From Winogradskyella sp046545555 (GTDB taxonomy: Bacteria > Bacteroidota > Bacteroidia > Flavobacteriales > Flavobacteriaceae), in contig NZ_JBHZTH010000006.1 of the NCBI RefSeq assembly GCF_046545555.1, forward strand, positions 62,001-126,000: 64,000 bases of DNA, given 5' to 3'. Below are positions 17,001 through 25,140 of the stretch, in pieces; the stretch's first letter is position 1, and every line of letters begins with the position of its first letter. Made by a program: the position numbers and the translations under genes. The notes beneath the pieces were generated by a model. That model made no database searches. It was not told where the DNA came from and worked only from the letters and a program-made list of their open reading frames with translations.

Positions 17001-20000
17001 AAAGCCGCAAAACTAGCATGGACTTCAAAACCACCTATATCATCTTTTAAAACTGGGATGCTAATGGTTTGTTTAGAGTTACTCAATCGAACTAGTTGCG
17101 TCACAATTATCTTTCTGTCTTTTTCAATTTCTACGGTAACTGTAATATCTTTTGCAGCAGAACCAATAGTTAACTTTGCAACATCACCAGCTTTGTAACT
17201 GTCTTTATCTAAAGACGCTTCAAATAATTGGTTGTCGGCAATAGTTTTGTCAGATTTGCTGTAGAGCGATGTGTAAACTTCATCCTTTACGTCTTGTCCA
17301 AATTTGTCTTTGCTTTCTGCTATAATAATATACTTTCCAGAAGTCCATCTTTTTAATTTTTTTAAAGCGATGGTCTTTTCTTTTTCGGTATCAAAATCCG
17401 CTTTAAAGACTTCTTTGCCTTTGGTCCAATTGGTTAATAGATGTTCGTTGTTATAAGGCTCATTCGGGAATAGCCTTGCAAATTCTTCTTTAGAAATGAC
17501 TTGAAAATCTGGTGCATTCCAAGGTCTTGCTCTTAAAACTTGGTTTGGAGCATTTAGTTTATAGACTTTTAGTGTGCCTTTTGCTGGTGCAAATTCGCCG
17601 TTTAGGTTTTGAGAAGCCAAAGAAATTTCAATATCCTTTTTTGTTTTATCAATAACATCTGGCGCCACTATTTTTAATGTCATAGCATGATAACCAACAT
17701 TTACAGTCGTTGTAGCAGTTCGTGTTTCTCCATTTATATCAGTGATATCTGCGGTAACCTCATATCTAAATACAGGAAGATTATCCTTAGAAACGCTTTC
17801 ATCTGGTAAGGCTTTAAATATGACTTCAAATTCACCTTTAGCATTTGTTTTAGACTCACCAAAGGTGATTTCTTGTGGCTCAGAATTAAAGTAAGGACGT
17901 CTCCAGTAATACCAACTTGGATATTGTACTTGGCGTTTTACACGATACACCACTTTAGCATCTGTAATCTTACTGCCAGCAAATGCAACTGCCATACCGT
18001 TTACTGTAATACTATCATTAACTTTATAAGTTTCGGTAACAGGTTGAAACTCTGGTTTAAATTTTGGGCGTTTGTATTCTTCAACTGAGAAATAGGAGTA
18101 TCCTTTTCTTCCGCATACCATCTCAATAGTATAATTACCAGTTAATCCATCATTAGGTATTATAAATTCTCCACTAACAGAACCAAATTCATTGGTTTGT
18201 AATAAGAGTTCGCTGACGTCCTCTCCATTTACATTCTTTAGTTTTACAGTAGCTGCATTGTCTGCAAATACTTGGGTATTGTCATCTTTTGTTGCTGTTG
18301 CAATACCCTTAAAATAAACGGTTTGTCCTGGTCTGTAAATGCTTCTATCAGTAAAGAGGAATACATTGTATTTAGTGTCTTTATTCTCACGATTTTTATA
18401 CGTTCTGCCAATATTATAATTACCAAAATAGCCAACCTCATTTTTTGTTGTTGCTTTTATTTCTACAGAACGGTAATAATTTTTATCTCTATTAAATTTG
18501 AATTTCCCAAAGCGATCTGTCGTTAAATTTTTAGTAAAAACCTTATTCCTATTATTTCTGTAGGTGAGTTTTATATCAGCATTTATAATAGGTTGTCCAT
18601 TGTTTCTGTCAATTAATTGGTAATTAACAACATCATTTTGGTTGCTTTGTACCAATGCCATGTCAGTAACTTGTATATGTGCAGCAGCAAATACATTGTC
18701 CTCAGTATTGGTATCTGCTTTTATAAGATATAAGCCATTTGGTAATGCTGGTACAATAATCTCAGTACTATGGTTTTGATAATCTCCTTCCGTTTTTAAA
18801 GCACTAGAAAATGACTTTGTAATTCTAAGATCTTTAAAGAATTTTGCCTTGTCAAGGGCGTTGTAAGAATTATTAAAAGTCTCTAATTGACTTTTATTTA
18901 TCTTGTAAATATTGAAGTTGAGCGTTGTTAGATTCTTATAATTTACTAACAGTCGAGACGCTGAATTATTAGGAATATATTCTTCACCTTGAAGTCGTAC
19001 GTTTGGCTGAAGAATTTGTTGTTTTAAAGCCTCACAATCTTTGGTACCTTCACCTTTTGGATATTTAGAAATAACGGCATCGCAAACGGCAATAGCATCC
19101 TTAAGTTTCCAGCGATGCGTTTCGTCTATCTCACCTTGATTAGAATTACTAGTATAGCGTTGACCTTGTTGTTTATAGAGTGAAGCAATTTCAAAGTCAT
19201 ATAAAGATGAAAATGGATAGCTTTTTCTTTCTTCACTTTCCTTCTTAAGTGCATTTAAGTATAAAGTTTCTTTATTATCTAAAGTAGAATATTGTAATAC
19301 AAATTTTAAGCGTTCAATATCATTTGCAATTGTTGGATATGGTGACGCATCAACATGATGTGCTTTAAGTAAATTTTGATAGATTTTTAGAGCATGTAGC
19401 TGTAAAGATGTAGAATCTTTGGAAACAATATCTAAATTAGAAAATGTAAGATGATCTGCAAGATATTCAGCTTTGTCTATACTAAACTTATAAGCAGGTT
19501 GAGTAATACTATTTTCATCGGTTTTATAAAATTGTAACGCATTATGACTTAATAAATCGAAAAGTGTTGGTCTATACGTCTTAGAATCTTTGGCTTCTTT
19601 TAGAAGAACTTTGTAGTTTTCTAACGCTTCTTGTTGAAGTAATAAGCCATTTTCTAACGAGCGCTGGTAATGGATGTGAATTTCATTAAACAAGGTCTTT
19701 AAATCCCATGTTCTAAAGTCTTCACTAATTTTTTTTGAGGTTTTTGTCCTGTTATAAAATTGATATCTGTTTTGCTGAAAATATTGCCAGTACATCGTAG
19801 CTAGCATATTTTCTAATAAATGTTTAGTGACTAAGCTCTCTGATTTTTCAATTTCAGACTTAAAGAGATTTACAATGTTGAGTTGTGCATCTTCCTCGAG
19901 TGTTAGCATGTACTTGCTTTTATAGAGCAATGCTTTGATTTGCTGTTCCTCATTATTTAAATTAGAGGCATCTTTATAAATAGAGTCTACAAGATCTGCC

Positions 20001-20125
20001 GCACTTTGTGTTAAGCCATCATTTTCATATTTAGCTATTTTTTTCCATTGACTTTCAAAGTCATTCTGAGCATTAGAGAAAGAAGCAAAGCATATAAGCA
20101 TTAGTATTGAGATATAATTTTTCAT
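14060..20125 (-). CDS. Alpha-2-macroglobulin family protein with thioester and SusC-plug-like insert
   Basis: With the start at 20125 (MKNYISILMLICFASFSNA, a signal peptide ending near AQN) the protein has 2021 residues; ATG at 20131 is the alternative. The MG2-type phrase FLFTDRSIYRPGQTVYFKG lies near residue 590. The alpha-2-macroglobulin core TAFFFPQLQTDAEGNVSFNF follows near 1260, and the thioester motif CNEQ near 1479-1482. Bacterial relatives are periplasmic or surface protease traps that link covalently to attacking proteases through the thioester, and the key Cys and Gln are kept. Oddly, residues near 1195-1220 read SVVVGYGTKPNANF...SGQVAGLKI, the signature of SusC-type TonB-dependent receptor plugs. 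No lipobox and no T9SS tail are visible. A single gene with divergent neighbours. Confidence 0.9.
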   Translation of the reverse strand: MKNYISILMLICFASFSNAQNDFESQWKKIAKYENDGLTQSAADLVDSIYKDASNLNNEEQQIKALLYKSKYMLTLEEDAQLNIVNLFKSEIEKSESLVTKHLLENMLATMYWQYFQQNRYQFYNRTKTSKKISEDFRTWDLKTLFNEIHIHYQRSLENGLLLQQEALENYKVLLKEAKDSKTYRPTLFDLLSHNALQFYKTDENSITQPAYKFSIDKAEYLADHLTFSNLDIVSKDSTSLQLHALKIYQNLLKAHHVDASPYPTIANDIERLKFVLQYSTLDNKETLYLNALKKESEERKSYPFSSLYDFEIASLYKQQGQRYTSNSNQGEIDETHRWKLKDAIAVCDAVISKYPKGEGTKDCEALKQQILQPNVRLQGEEYIPNNSASRLLVNYKNLTTLNFNIYKINKSQLETFNNSYNALDKAKFFKDLRITKSFSSALKTEGDYQNHSTEIIVPALPNGLYLIKADTNTEDNVFAAAHIQVTDMALVQSNQNDVVNYQLIDRNNGQPIINADIKLTYRNNRNKVFTKNLTTDRFGKFKFNRDKNYYRSVEIKATTKNEVGYFGNYNIGRTYKNRENKDTKYNVFLFTDRSIYRPGQTVYFKGIATATKDDNTQVFADNAATVKLKNVNGEDVSELLLQTNEFGSVSGEFIIPNDGLTGNYTIEMVCGRKGYSYFSVEEYKRPKFKPEFQPVTETYKVNDSITVNGMAVAFAGSKITDAKVVYRVKRQVQYPSWYYWRRPYFNSEPQEITFGESKTNAKGEFEVIFKALPDESVSKDNLPVFRYEVTADITDINGETRTATTTVNVGYHAMTLKIVAPDVIDKTKKDIEISLASQNLNGEFAPAKGTLKVYKLNAPNQVLRARPWNAPDFQVISKEEFARLFPNEPYNNEHLLTNWTKGKEVFKADFDTEKEKTIALKKLKRWTSGKYIIIAESKDKFGQDVKDEVYTSLYSKSDKTIADNQLFEASLDKDSYKAGDVAKLTIGSAAKDITVTVEIEKDRKIIVTQLVRLSNSKQTISIPVLKDDIGGFEVHASFAAFNSYIPQSFRVNVPYPKTDLEIETTTFRDKLQPGQDETWSFKIKGPKGDKLSAELLASMYDASLDEFKAHNWTFNPIYRPYYSASVNKNYAQSFSQTNFRLFNRFKSITNYTQQNYDQLNWFGFYFGNIYREYRRKNKLYAPEVAMAVEDSTELEESVVVGYGTKPNANFTQTLSGQVAGLKISENDKSPGNNVEQEEIQKNSIQIRKNLNETAFFFPQLQTDAEGNVSFNFKAPEALTKWKLQLLAHTKTLESAVTQLEAVTQKELMVIPNAPRFLREGDKIRISTKIANLTDKELSGVAQLLLTNPITGKSIDGELSNAYNDLGFKVDAKGNTQVTWNLEIPEGIQAVQYKVIAKAGDFSDGEQNALPVLSNRMLVTETLPMWIRSNETKTFTLDKLKDNTSSTLTNHKLTLEMTSNPAWYAVQALPYLMEYPYDCNEQTFSRYYANALAQHIVKSNPKIEAVFNQWKSTDALLSNLEKNQELKSLLIQETPWLRDAQSETEQKKRIGLLFDLNKMTSKLNSAQRKLKQNQMSSGAWAWFKGGRDNRYITQHIIAGFGHLKHLNVTSSAVENSMIQNALRYLDSEFVKEYKNLKKYNKDIDYDKDHLSYTQLHYLYVRSFYPELKPTKEVKAIMDYYQSQIKQYWLKRSLYAKGLMALSMHRMGDSKTSGKILKSLKENSITSNELGMYWKANTNSWNWYQAPIETQALLIEAFSEIENDVTTIDNLKIWLLKNKQTNQWKTTKATTEAVYALLLQGSAWLDVTEMVDVKVGNETISPETLDDVKVEAGTGYYKTSWTGSEIKPEQADVTITKKGDGIAWGAMYWQYFEDLDKITSAETPLKLSKILFLKANTDKGEEISEITSETKLKVGDLVRVRIELNTDRSMEFVHLKDMRAAGFEPINVLSQYKWQDGLGYYESTKDAATNFFIDYLPKGVYVFEYDLRVNNAGDMSNGISTIQSMYAPEFSSHSDGIRVFVD

Positions 20126-20181
20126 AATCATTGCCGCAAAAGCGGTTTTCTTTTTACGAATAAGTCTAAGGTTTAAAATTT

Positions 20182-20196
20182 AAACAGATTCTGTTT
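20182..20196. promoter_or_regulatory. Short palindrome upstream of the macroglobulin gene
   Basis: AAACAGATTCTGTTT is a near-perfect 15-bp palindrome (arms AAACAG and CTGTTT) about 57 bases upstream of the macroglobulin start, in the 236-base divergent gap. The same gap also holds a small CCGC/GCGG hairpin (about 20135-20147) just before the gene. Either could be a regulator site; no regulator is known. Confidence 0.3.
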
Positions 20197-20313
20197 CAAT
20201 GTAAACATACCTTCAAAAGGCATTCCAAAAAAAGCTAAAAAGGGTAAACATCTTATTTGGATGAGTGAAGTTAAGCAATTTGTGAGTTAACACTAACGTT
20301 ATTAAAATGGATT

Positions 20314-20342
20314 TTGGCACTAATTTTGAAATTGTATTTTTG
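20314..20342 (+). promoter_or_regulatory. Promoter of the TPR-protein gene
   Basis: TTG at 20314-20316 and TATTTTTG at 20335-20342 are separated by 18 bases, a full match to the Bacteroidota promoter layout. The box ends 19 bases before the ATG, giving a short 5' leader. Confidence 0.7.
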
Positions 20343-20361
20343 CAAACCAATACTAATATAG

Positions 20362-21315
20362 ATGTACAGATTTATTTGGATTTTATTTATGTCTTTAATC
20401 GGCTTTTCTCAAACACCGAAAGAGAATGCCATCAGTTATATAAATAACAAACAGTTTAAGAGGGCACAGAGCGAAATGCTAACTTTCTTAAAATCAAATC
20501 CTAATGATAAAGAGGCTATTGAGTTATTAGGTGATGCCTATGGGCAACAAAAAAAGTGGGATGGTGCCATTGAGCAATACGAAGCTTTAACAAAAAAAGA
20601 ACCTAATAATGCAAACTATCAATACAAATATGGTGGCGCTTTAGGTATGAAGGCTTTAAGTATAAGTAAGCTTAAGGCGTTAGGTATTATTGGAGATGTA
20701 AAAAAAGCATTTTTAAAAGCAGCAGAATTAGATCCTAAGCACATTGATGCGCGTTGGGCTCTAGTAGAATTATATGTGTCGTTACCAGGTATTGTTGGAG
20801 GTAGTAATTCTAAAGCTTTAAAATACGCTAATGAACTCCAAAACCTATCTAAGGTAGATGGTTATTTGGCGAAAGGCTATGTCTATGAATATGATGATGA
20901 ACCAGAACTTGCAGAGAAGTATTATAGGCTTGCTATAAAGGTTGGTGGTTCTGTAACATGCTATGATAAATTGACTACCTTTTATGAAAAGCAAAATAAA
21001 CCCGAAAAAGCAATTAGTAATCTAGAGGCGGCTCAGAACAAATTGCAACGTAATGCTATGCATTATCAAATAGGTAAAGTTTGTGCCGATTATAATATAC
21101 AATTAGATAAAGGGGAGAAGTGTCTAAAAGCTTATTTATCTCATCATTCTTCTAAGGATGGTGTCCCAAAAGCATGGGCTTATTATCGTATGGCTCAAAT
21201 TTATAAGCACAAAAAGAATAAGACAGAAGCTCTAAAATGGATAGATAAGGCTATAAAGGACTTACCGAAAATTGCTGTTTTTAAAAAGGAAAAAGCTTCT
21301 ATTTCAAAGCTTTAG
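20362..21315 (+). CDS. Secreted tetratricopeptide-repeat protein
   Basis: The 317 residues begin with a signal peptide (MYRFIWILFMSLIGFSQ). Tetratricopeptide repeats follow: helix pairs with the usual small and aromatic residues are visible at about 23-95 (ALELLGDAYGQQ-like, AIEQYEALTKKEPNNANYQYKYGG), near 115-150 and again near 205-310 (AWAYYRMAQIYKHKKNKTEALKWIDKAI). Such proteins act as scaffolds for protein-protein contacts in the periplasm. No catalytic motif is present. It has its own promoter and lies upstream of the TetR-headed exporter operon, which has a separate promoter. Confidence 0.82.
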   Translation: MYRFIWILFMSLIGFSQTPKENAISYINNKQFKRAQSEMLTFLKSNPNDKEAIELLGDAYGQQKKWDGAIEQYEALTKKEPNNANYQYKYGGALGMKALSISKLKALGIIGDVKKAFLKAAELDPKHIDARWALVELYVSLPGIVGGSNSKALKYANELQNLSKVDGYLAKGYVYEYDDEPELAEKYYRLAIKVGGSVTCYDKLTTFYEKQNKPEKAISNLEAAQNKLQRNAMHYQIGKVCADYNIQLDKGEKCLKAYLSHHSSKDGVPKAWAYYRMAQIYKHKKNKTEALKWIDKAIKDLPKIAVFKKEKASISKL

Positions 21316-21405
21316 AATAGAATCATAAATTATTTTTATAGTTATCATTACGTTTTTTTAGGTACTAAATATTTGTTAATTAAACCAAATTAATAGTAAT
21401 ACTAT

Positions 21406-21413
21406 TATATTTG
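21406..21413 (+). promoter_or_regulatory. -7 promoter element of the TetR-exporter operon
   Basis: TATATTTG matches TAnnTTTG and ends 18 bases before the TetR ATG. Because a TTG start codon seven codons upstream of that ATG lies inside this box, it supports the ATG at 21432. No TTG occurs at the optimal distance upstream. Confidence 0.6.
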
Positions 21414-21431
21414 CAATCAAATATTTTTAAA

Positions 21432-22106
21432 ATGCTAAACTTACTATCAAATTTAAAAATTTCTGTTCCAGATAAGATCTTTATAAAAGACCCAGAGTCA
21501 TCAAATTTAGGAAAACGTATCATTGAACATAGTATATTGTTAATAGACGAAATAGGTTTTGATAGTTTTACTTTTAAGAAATTGGGAGCAAGGATTGGGT
21601 CTAATGAAAGCTCTATTTATCGTTATTTTGAAAGTAAGCATAAATTACTTTTATACTTAACATCTTGGTATTGGGCTTGGATAGAGTATCAAATGGTTTT
21701 TGCCACGTTTAATATGCCCGATTCGGAAGCACAATTATTTAAAGCCATAGAAGTTGTAACTAAAACAATTGAAGAGGATGTAACGTTTTCTCATATTAAC
21801 GAAGTAGTTCTTAATAGAATAATCATTAACGAGTATTCTAAATCGTATTTAACAAAAGAAGTAGATGCCGAAAATAAAGAAGGTTACTTTGTGGTTTACA
21901 AACGTATGATTAAGCGTTTGCGCGATATGATCATCAATATTAATTCTGAATATAAATTTGCATCGAGTTTAGCAAGTACTATTGTCGAAGGTGCTTTGCA
22001 TCAGCACTTCTTAAAAGAACATTTTATTTCAATTACGGATTGTAACGATAGTGTTACTCCGACAGACTTTTTTAAACAACTCACTATTAACGCAATTAGT
22101 AAGTAA
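21432..22106 (+). CDS. TetR/AcrR-family transcriptional regulator
   Basis: The 224-residue protein has a helix-turn-helix of TetR type (FTFKKLGARIGSNESSIYRYFESKHKLL, about residues 47-74) and a longer helical C-terminal ligand-binding half. The start at 21432 is chosen because a longer frame would begin on a TTG inside the promoter box. It is the first gene of an operon: the ABC gene starts 5 bases after its stop, followed closely by HlyD and TolC genes. By analogy with other TetR-exporter pairs it probably represses its own operon until a ligand binds; the ligand is unknown. Confidence 0.88.
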   Translation: MLNLLSNLKISVPDKIFIKDPESSNLGKRIIEHSILLIDEIGFDSFTFKKLGARIGSNESSIYRYFESKHKLLLYLTSWYWAWIEYQMVFATFNMPDSEAQLFKAIEVVTKTIEEDVTFSHINEVVLNRIIINEYSKSYLTKEVDAENKEGYFVVYKRMIKRLRDMIININSEYKFASSLASTIVEGALHQHFLKEHFISITDCNDSVTPTDFFKQLTINAISK

Positions 22107-22111
22107 ACCAT

Positions 22112-23770
22112 ATGAATAATAAAGAAATTATGTCTCCTTGGGAGCGACTTGTTGGTCTTTTAAAATTAGAAAAAAGAGACTTATTACAAGTTATATATTA
22201 TGCCGTTTTTTCAGGACTGTTGGCCTTGACTTTACCATTAGGTATACAGGCAATTATTAACTTAATACAAGGAGCACAAGTAAGCACTTCCTGGATAGTA
22301 TTAGTCATTTTAGTGACCTTAGGTGTTGCATTTGTAGGAATATTGCAACTAATGCAAATGCGAATTATTGAGACGATACAACAGCGTATATTCACTAGAG
22401 CTTCTTTTGAATTTACATATCGTTTTCCAAAAATAAAGATGAATGAGTTAAGAAATTATTACCCACCAGAATTAGCCAACCGTTTCTTTGATACGCTTAA
22501 TATTCAAAAAGGATTGGCAAAGATTTTAGTGGATATTCCTGCAGCAGTATTACAAATATTGTTTGCTTTAATATTGCTATCGTTTTATCACCCATTTTTT
22601 ATAGCTTTTGGTATTTTACTGCTATTACTTATCTATGTCGTATTTAAGTTTACAGCCCAAAAAGGTATGGATACAAGTTTATTGGAGTCAAAGCATAAAT
22701 ATAAAGTTGCACATTGGATCCAAGAGGTAGCTAGAGCTGTCGTCAGTTTTAAATTATCGGGCAGAACAACGCTTGCAATTAACAAAAATGATGATTTGGT
22801 CAATGACTATTTAAAAGCTAGAGAAAGCCACTTTAAAATACTAGTCATTCAGTTCATACAAATGATTGGTTTTAAGGTTATTGTTACTGCTGGTTTATTG
22901 CTAATAGGAGGTTTGTTGGTATTAAATCAAGAAATGAATATTGGGCAATTTGTTGCCGCAGAAATCATAATCTTATTAGTCATTACATCGGTAGAAAAAT
23001 TGATTCTAGGTTTAGAGTCTTTCTATGATGTCTTAACATCCCTAGAAAAGATGGGACAAGTTGTGGATAAAGATATTGAGATGCAAGGCGGTGATAAGCC
23101 AGAGTTTAAAGATAATTTTAGTTTAGAATTAGACAATGTGGCTTATAGCGTTCCTCAAAGAGATCAAAGTATTTTAAATCAAATTTCGTTAAAAATTAAG
23201 CCAAAAAGTAGAATATTAGTTAGAGGTGAGAGTGGATCTGGTAAATCTAGTTTACTGCGTCTAATTGCAGGTGTTATAGAACCAACAAAAGGTAGCGTTT
23301 ATATCGATGAATATTCATTAAGAAATATAAATCTAAACCATTATAGATCGCATCTTGGCTTGTCTTTGGCAGACGAGACACCATTTGAAGGAACCATTAA
23401 AGAAAATATAACTTTTGGAAATCCTAATATTTCTGAAGATCAATTGTTATGGGCAATTGAAAAAGTAGGCTTAAATCAGTTTATTAAAGAAAGTGTTCAG
23501 GGTTTAAACACCGTCTTATATCCTGAAGGAAAACAAACTTCTTTCACAGTTGCTAAGAAAATTGTTTTAGCAAGAGCGATTGTAAGTAAACCAAAACTAT
23601 TAATCTTGGAGGATCCTTTAGAGCATTTTGAGCCAGAGGAAGTTAATAGAATTATTCAGTTTTTAACTGATGAATCAAATCCGTGGGCATTAGTTGTGGT
23701 AAGTATTAGTAATGACTGGTCACAAAGTTGTACACAGGTTATTACGCTTAAAAAAGGTGAAATTATTTAA
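22112..23770 (+). CDS. ABC exporter subunit with degenerate ATPase domain
   Basis: Residues 1-320 form a six-helix ABC exporter membrane domain (helices near 27-50, 60-82, 140-180 and 245-300), and 335-552 a nucleotide-binding domain. Walker A is intact (GESGSGKSS, Lys378). The other motifs are not: the Q-loop Gln is replaced (LGLSLADETPF, Ala420), the LSGGQ signature reads TSFTV (476-480), Walker B ends in ED instead of DE (500-501) and the H-loop His is lost (VVVSIS). The layout resembles HlyB-type type I secretion or peptide exporters, without a peptidase domain. It probably works with the adaptor and outer-membrane genes that follow. ATP may bind but normal hydrolysis is doubtful. Confidence 0.88.
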   Translation: MNNKEIMSPWERLVGLLKLEKRDLLQVIYYAVFSGLLALTLPLGIQAIINLIQGAQVSTSWIVLVILVTLGVAFVGILQLMQMRIIETIQQRIFTRASFEFTYRFPKIKMNELRNYYPPELANRFFDTLNIQKGLAKILVDIPAAVLQILFALILLSFYHPFFIAFGILLLLLIYVVFKFTAQKGMDTSLLESKHKYKVAHWIQEVARAVVSFKLSGRTTLAINKNDDLVNDYLKARESHFKILVIQFIQMIGFKVIVTAGLLLIGGLLVLNQEMNIGQFVAAEIIILLVITSVEKLILGLESFYDVLTSLEKMGQVVDKDIEMQGGDKPEFKDNFSLELDNVAYSVPQRDQSILNQISLKIKPKSRILVRGESGSGKSSLLRLIAGVIEPTKGSVYIDEYSLRNINLNHYRSHLGLSLADETPFEGTIKENITFGNPNISEDQLLWAIEKVGLNQFIKESVQGLNTVLYPEGKQTSFTVAKKIVLARAIVSKPKLLILEDPLEHFEPEEVNRIIQFLTDESNPWALVVVSISNDWSQSCTQVITLKKGEII

Positions 23771-23781
23771 AGGAATCAATC

Positions 23782-25140
23782 ATGCTAAATATATCTCATA
23801 ATCAACTTAATAAATCTGTAGACTTAACAAAATCTAAGTCCGGAAAGCGAGTGTTTCACGATAGATATTTCAAATATTTTAATCGTTTCTTAGGTGCGTT
23901 TGCAATATTTGGTGTCATTATTTTGTTCTTACCTTGGACTCAGAATATCACTGGAAGAGGCCAGGTGACAACGTTAACACCAGATCAAAGACCACAAACT
24001 ATTCAGTCACCAATACCAGGCAGAATAGAAAAGTGGTTTGTACGAGAAGGAAATTTTGTTGCTAAAGGCGATACAATAATGCAAATTTCTGAAATTAAGA
24101 GTGAGTATTTTGATCCTAATTTGGTAGAAAGAACGGCAGAACAACGTGATGCAAAAGCACAGTCTGTAGGTTCGTATGGAGAAAAAGTAAAAGCTCTCAA
24201 TCGTCAGATAGGAGCACTATATAATGAGCAAAACTTAAAATTAGAACAAGCTAAAAATAAACTATTACAATCTAAATTAAAGGTAAAGAGTGATAGTATA
24301 GACTTTGAAGCTGCAAAAACTAATATTAAAATTGCCCAGTCAAAATATGACCGAACAGCAACTTTAAAAGAAGAAGGTTTTAAAGCAACGAAGGATGTGG
24401 AAGATGCACGATTAAAACTTCAAGAAACTGAGGCTAAACTAATTTCACAAGAAAATAAGCTGTTGGCAAGCAAAAATGAAGTCCTAAATGCTAGATTTGA
24501 AATTTCTAGAGTTAATGCGTCCTATGCAGATAAAATTTCAAAAGCGCAAAGCGATAAATTTACCGCAGAATCTAGTCAATTTGATACAGAAGCTCAGGTT
24601 TCTAAATTAGATAACGCTTACTCTAATTATCAATTAAGAAATGATTTACGTTTTATTAAAGCACCTTACGATGGGTACATTAATAAGGCTATAAGAGGTG
24701 GAGTAGGTCAAACCTTTAAAGAAGGAGAAGCTTTAGTAGGTATTATGCCTGCAGAAGTAGATTTGGCTGTAGAAACCTTTGTTGAGCCAATAGATTTACC
24801 ATTGCTTCATATCGGAGAGCAAGTGAGAGTACAGTTTGATGGTTGGCCTGCAATTATATTTAGTGGTTGGCCAAATATTTCCTACGGAACTTACGGTGCT
24901 AAAGTTGTAGCTATAGAGAATTTTATAAGTGATAACGGCAAATTTAGAGTGCTTTTAGCACCAGATGAGGAAGATCATAAATGGCCTAAGGATATTAGAG
25001 CTGGTTCTGGAGCATTCACAATGGCATTACTAGAAGATGTACCAATTTGGTTTGAGTTATGGAGACAGCTTAATGGGTTTCCACCTAATTATTATCAACC
25101 AGATGGAGCGGTAAAGGCTAAAACTAAAAAAGGGCATTAA
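23782..25140 (+). CDS. HlyD-type membrane fusion (periplasmic adaptor) protein
   Basis: The 452-residue adaptor has one N-terminal membrane helix (about residues 39-56, LGAFAIFGVIILFLPW). The biotinyl-lipoyl-like half follows with QSPIPGRIEKWFVREGNFVAKGD (about 74-96), then a long coiled coil (about 110-280, rich in Glu, Lys and Ala) that should form the periplasmic hairpin. The second lipoyl half has FIKAPYDGYINKAI near residue 292, then a beta-barrel segment. It links the inner-membrane ABC protein encoded 11 bases upstream to the TolC-like channel encoded directly downstream (no gap). Together they look like a tripartite type I exporter. Confidence 0.9.
   Translation: MLNISHNQLNKSVDLTKSKSGKRVFHDRYFKYFNRFLGAFAIFGVIILFLPWTQNITGRGQVTTLTPDQRPQTIQSPIPGRIEKWFVREGNFVAKGDTIMQISEIKSEYFDPNLVERTAEQRDAKAQSVGSYGEKVKALNRQIGALYNEQNLKLEQAKNKLLQSKLKVKSDSIDFEAAKTNIKIAQSKYDRTATLKEEGFKATKDVEDARLKLQETEAKLISQENKLLASKNEVLNARFEISRVNASYADKISKAQSDKFTAESSQFDTEAQVSKLDNAYSNYQLRNDLRFIKAPYDGYINKAIRGGVGQTFKEGEALVGIMPAEVDLAVETFVEPIDLPLLHIGEQVRVQFDGWPAIIFSGWPNISYGTYGAKVVAIENFISDNGKFRVLLAPDEEDHKWPKDIRAGSGAFTMALLEDVPIWFELWRQLNGFPPNYYQPDGAVKAKTKKGH

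Noticed and set aside
21411..21431. TTG start for the TetR gene
   Set aside because: The codon lies inside the TATATTTG promoter box; the ATG at 21432 fits the family.
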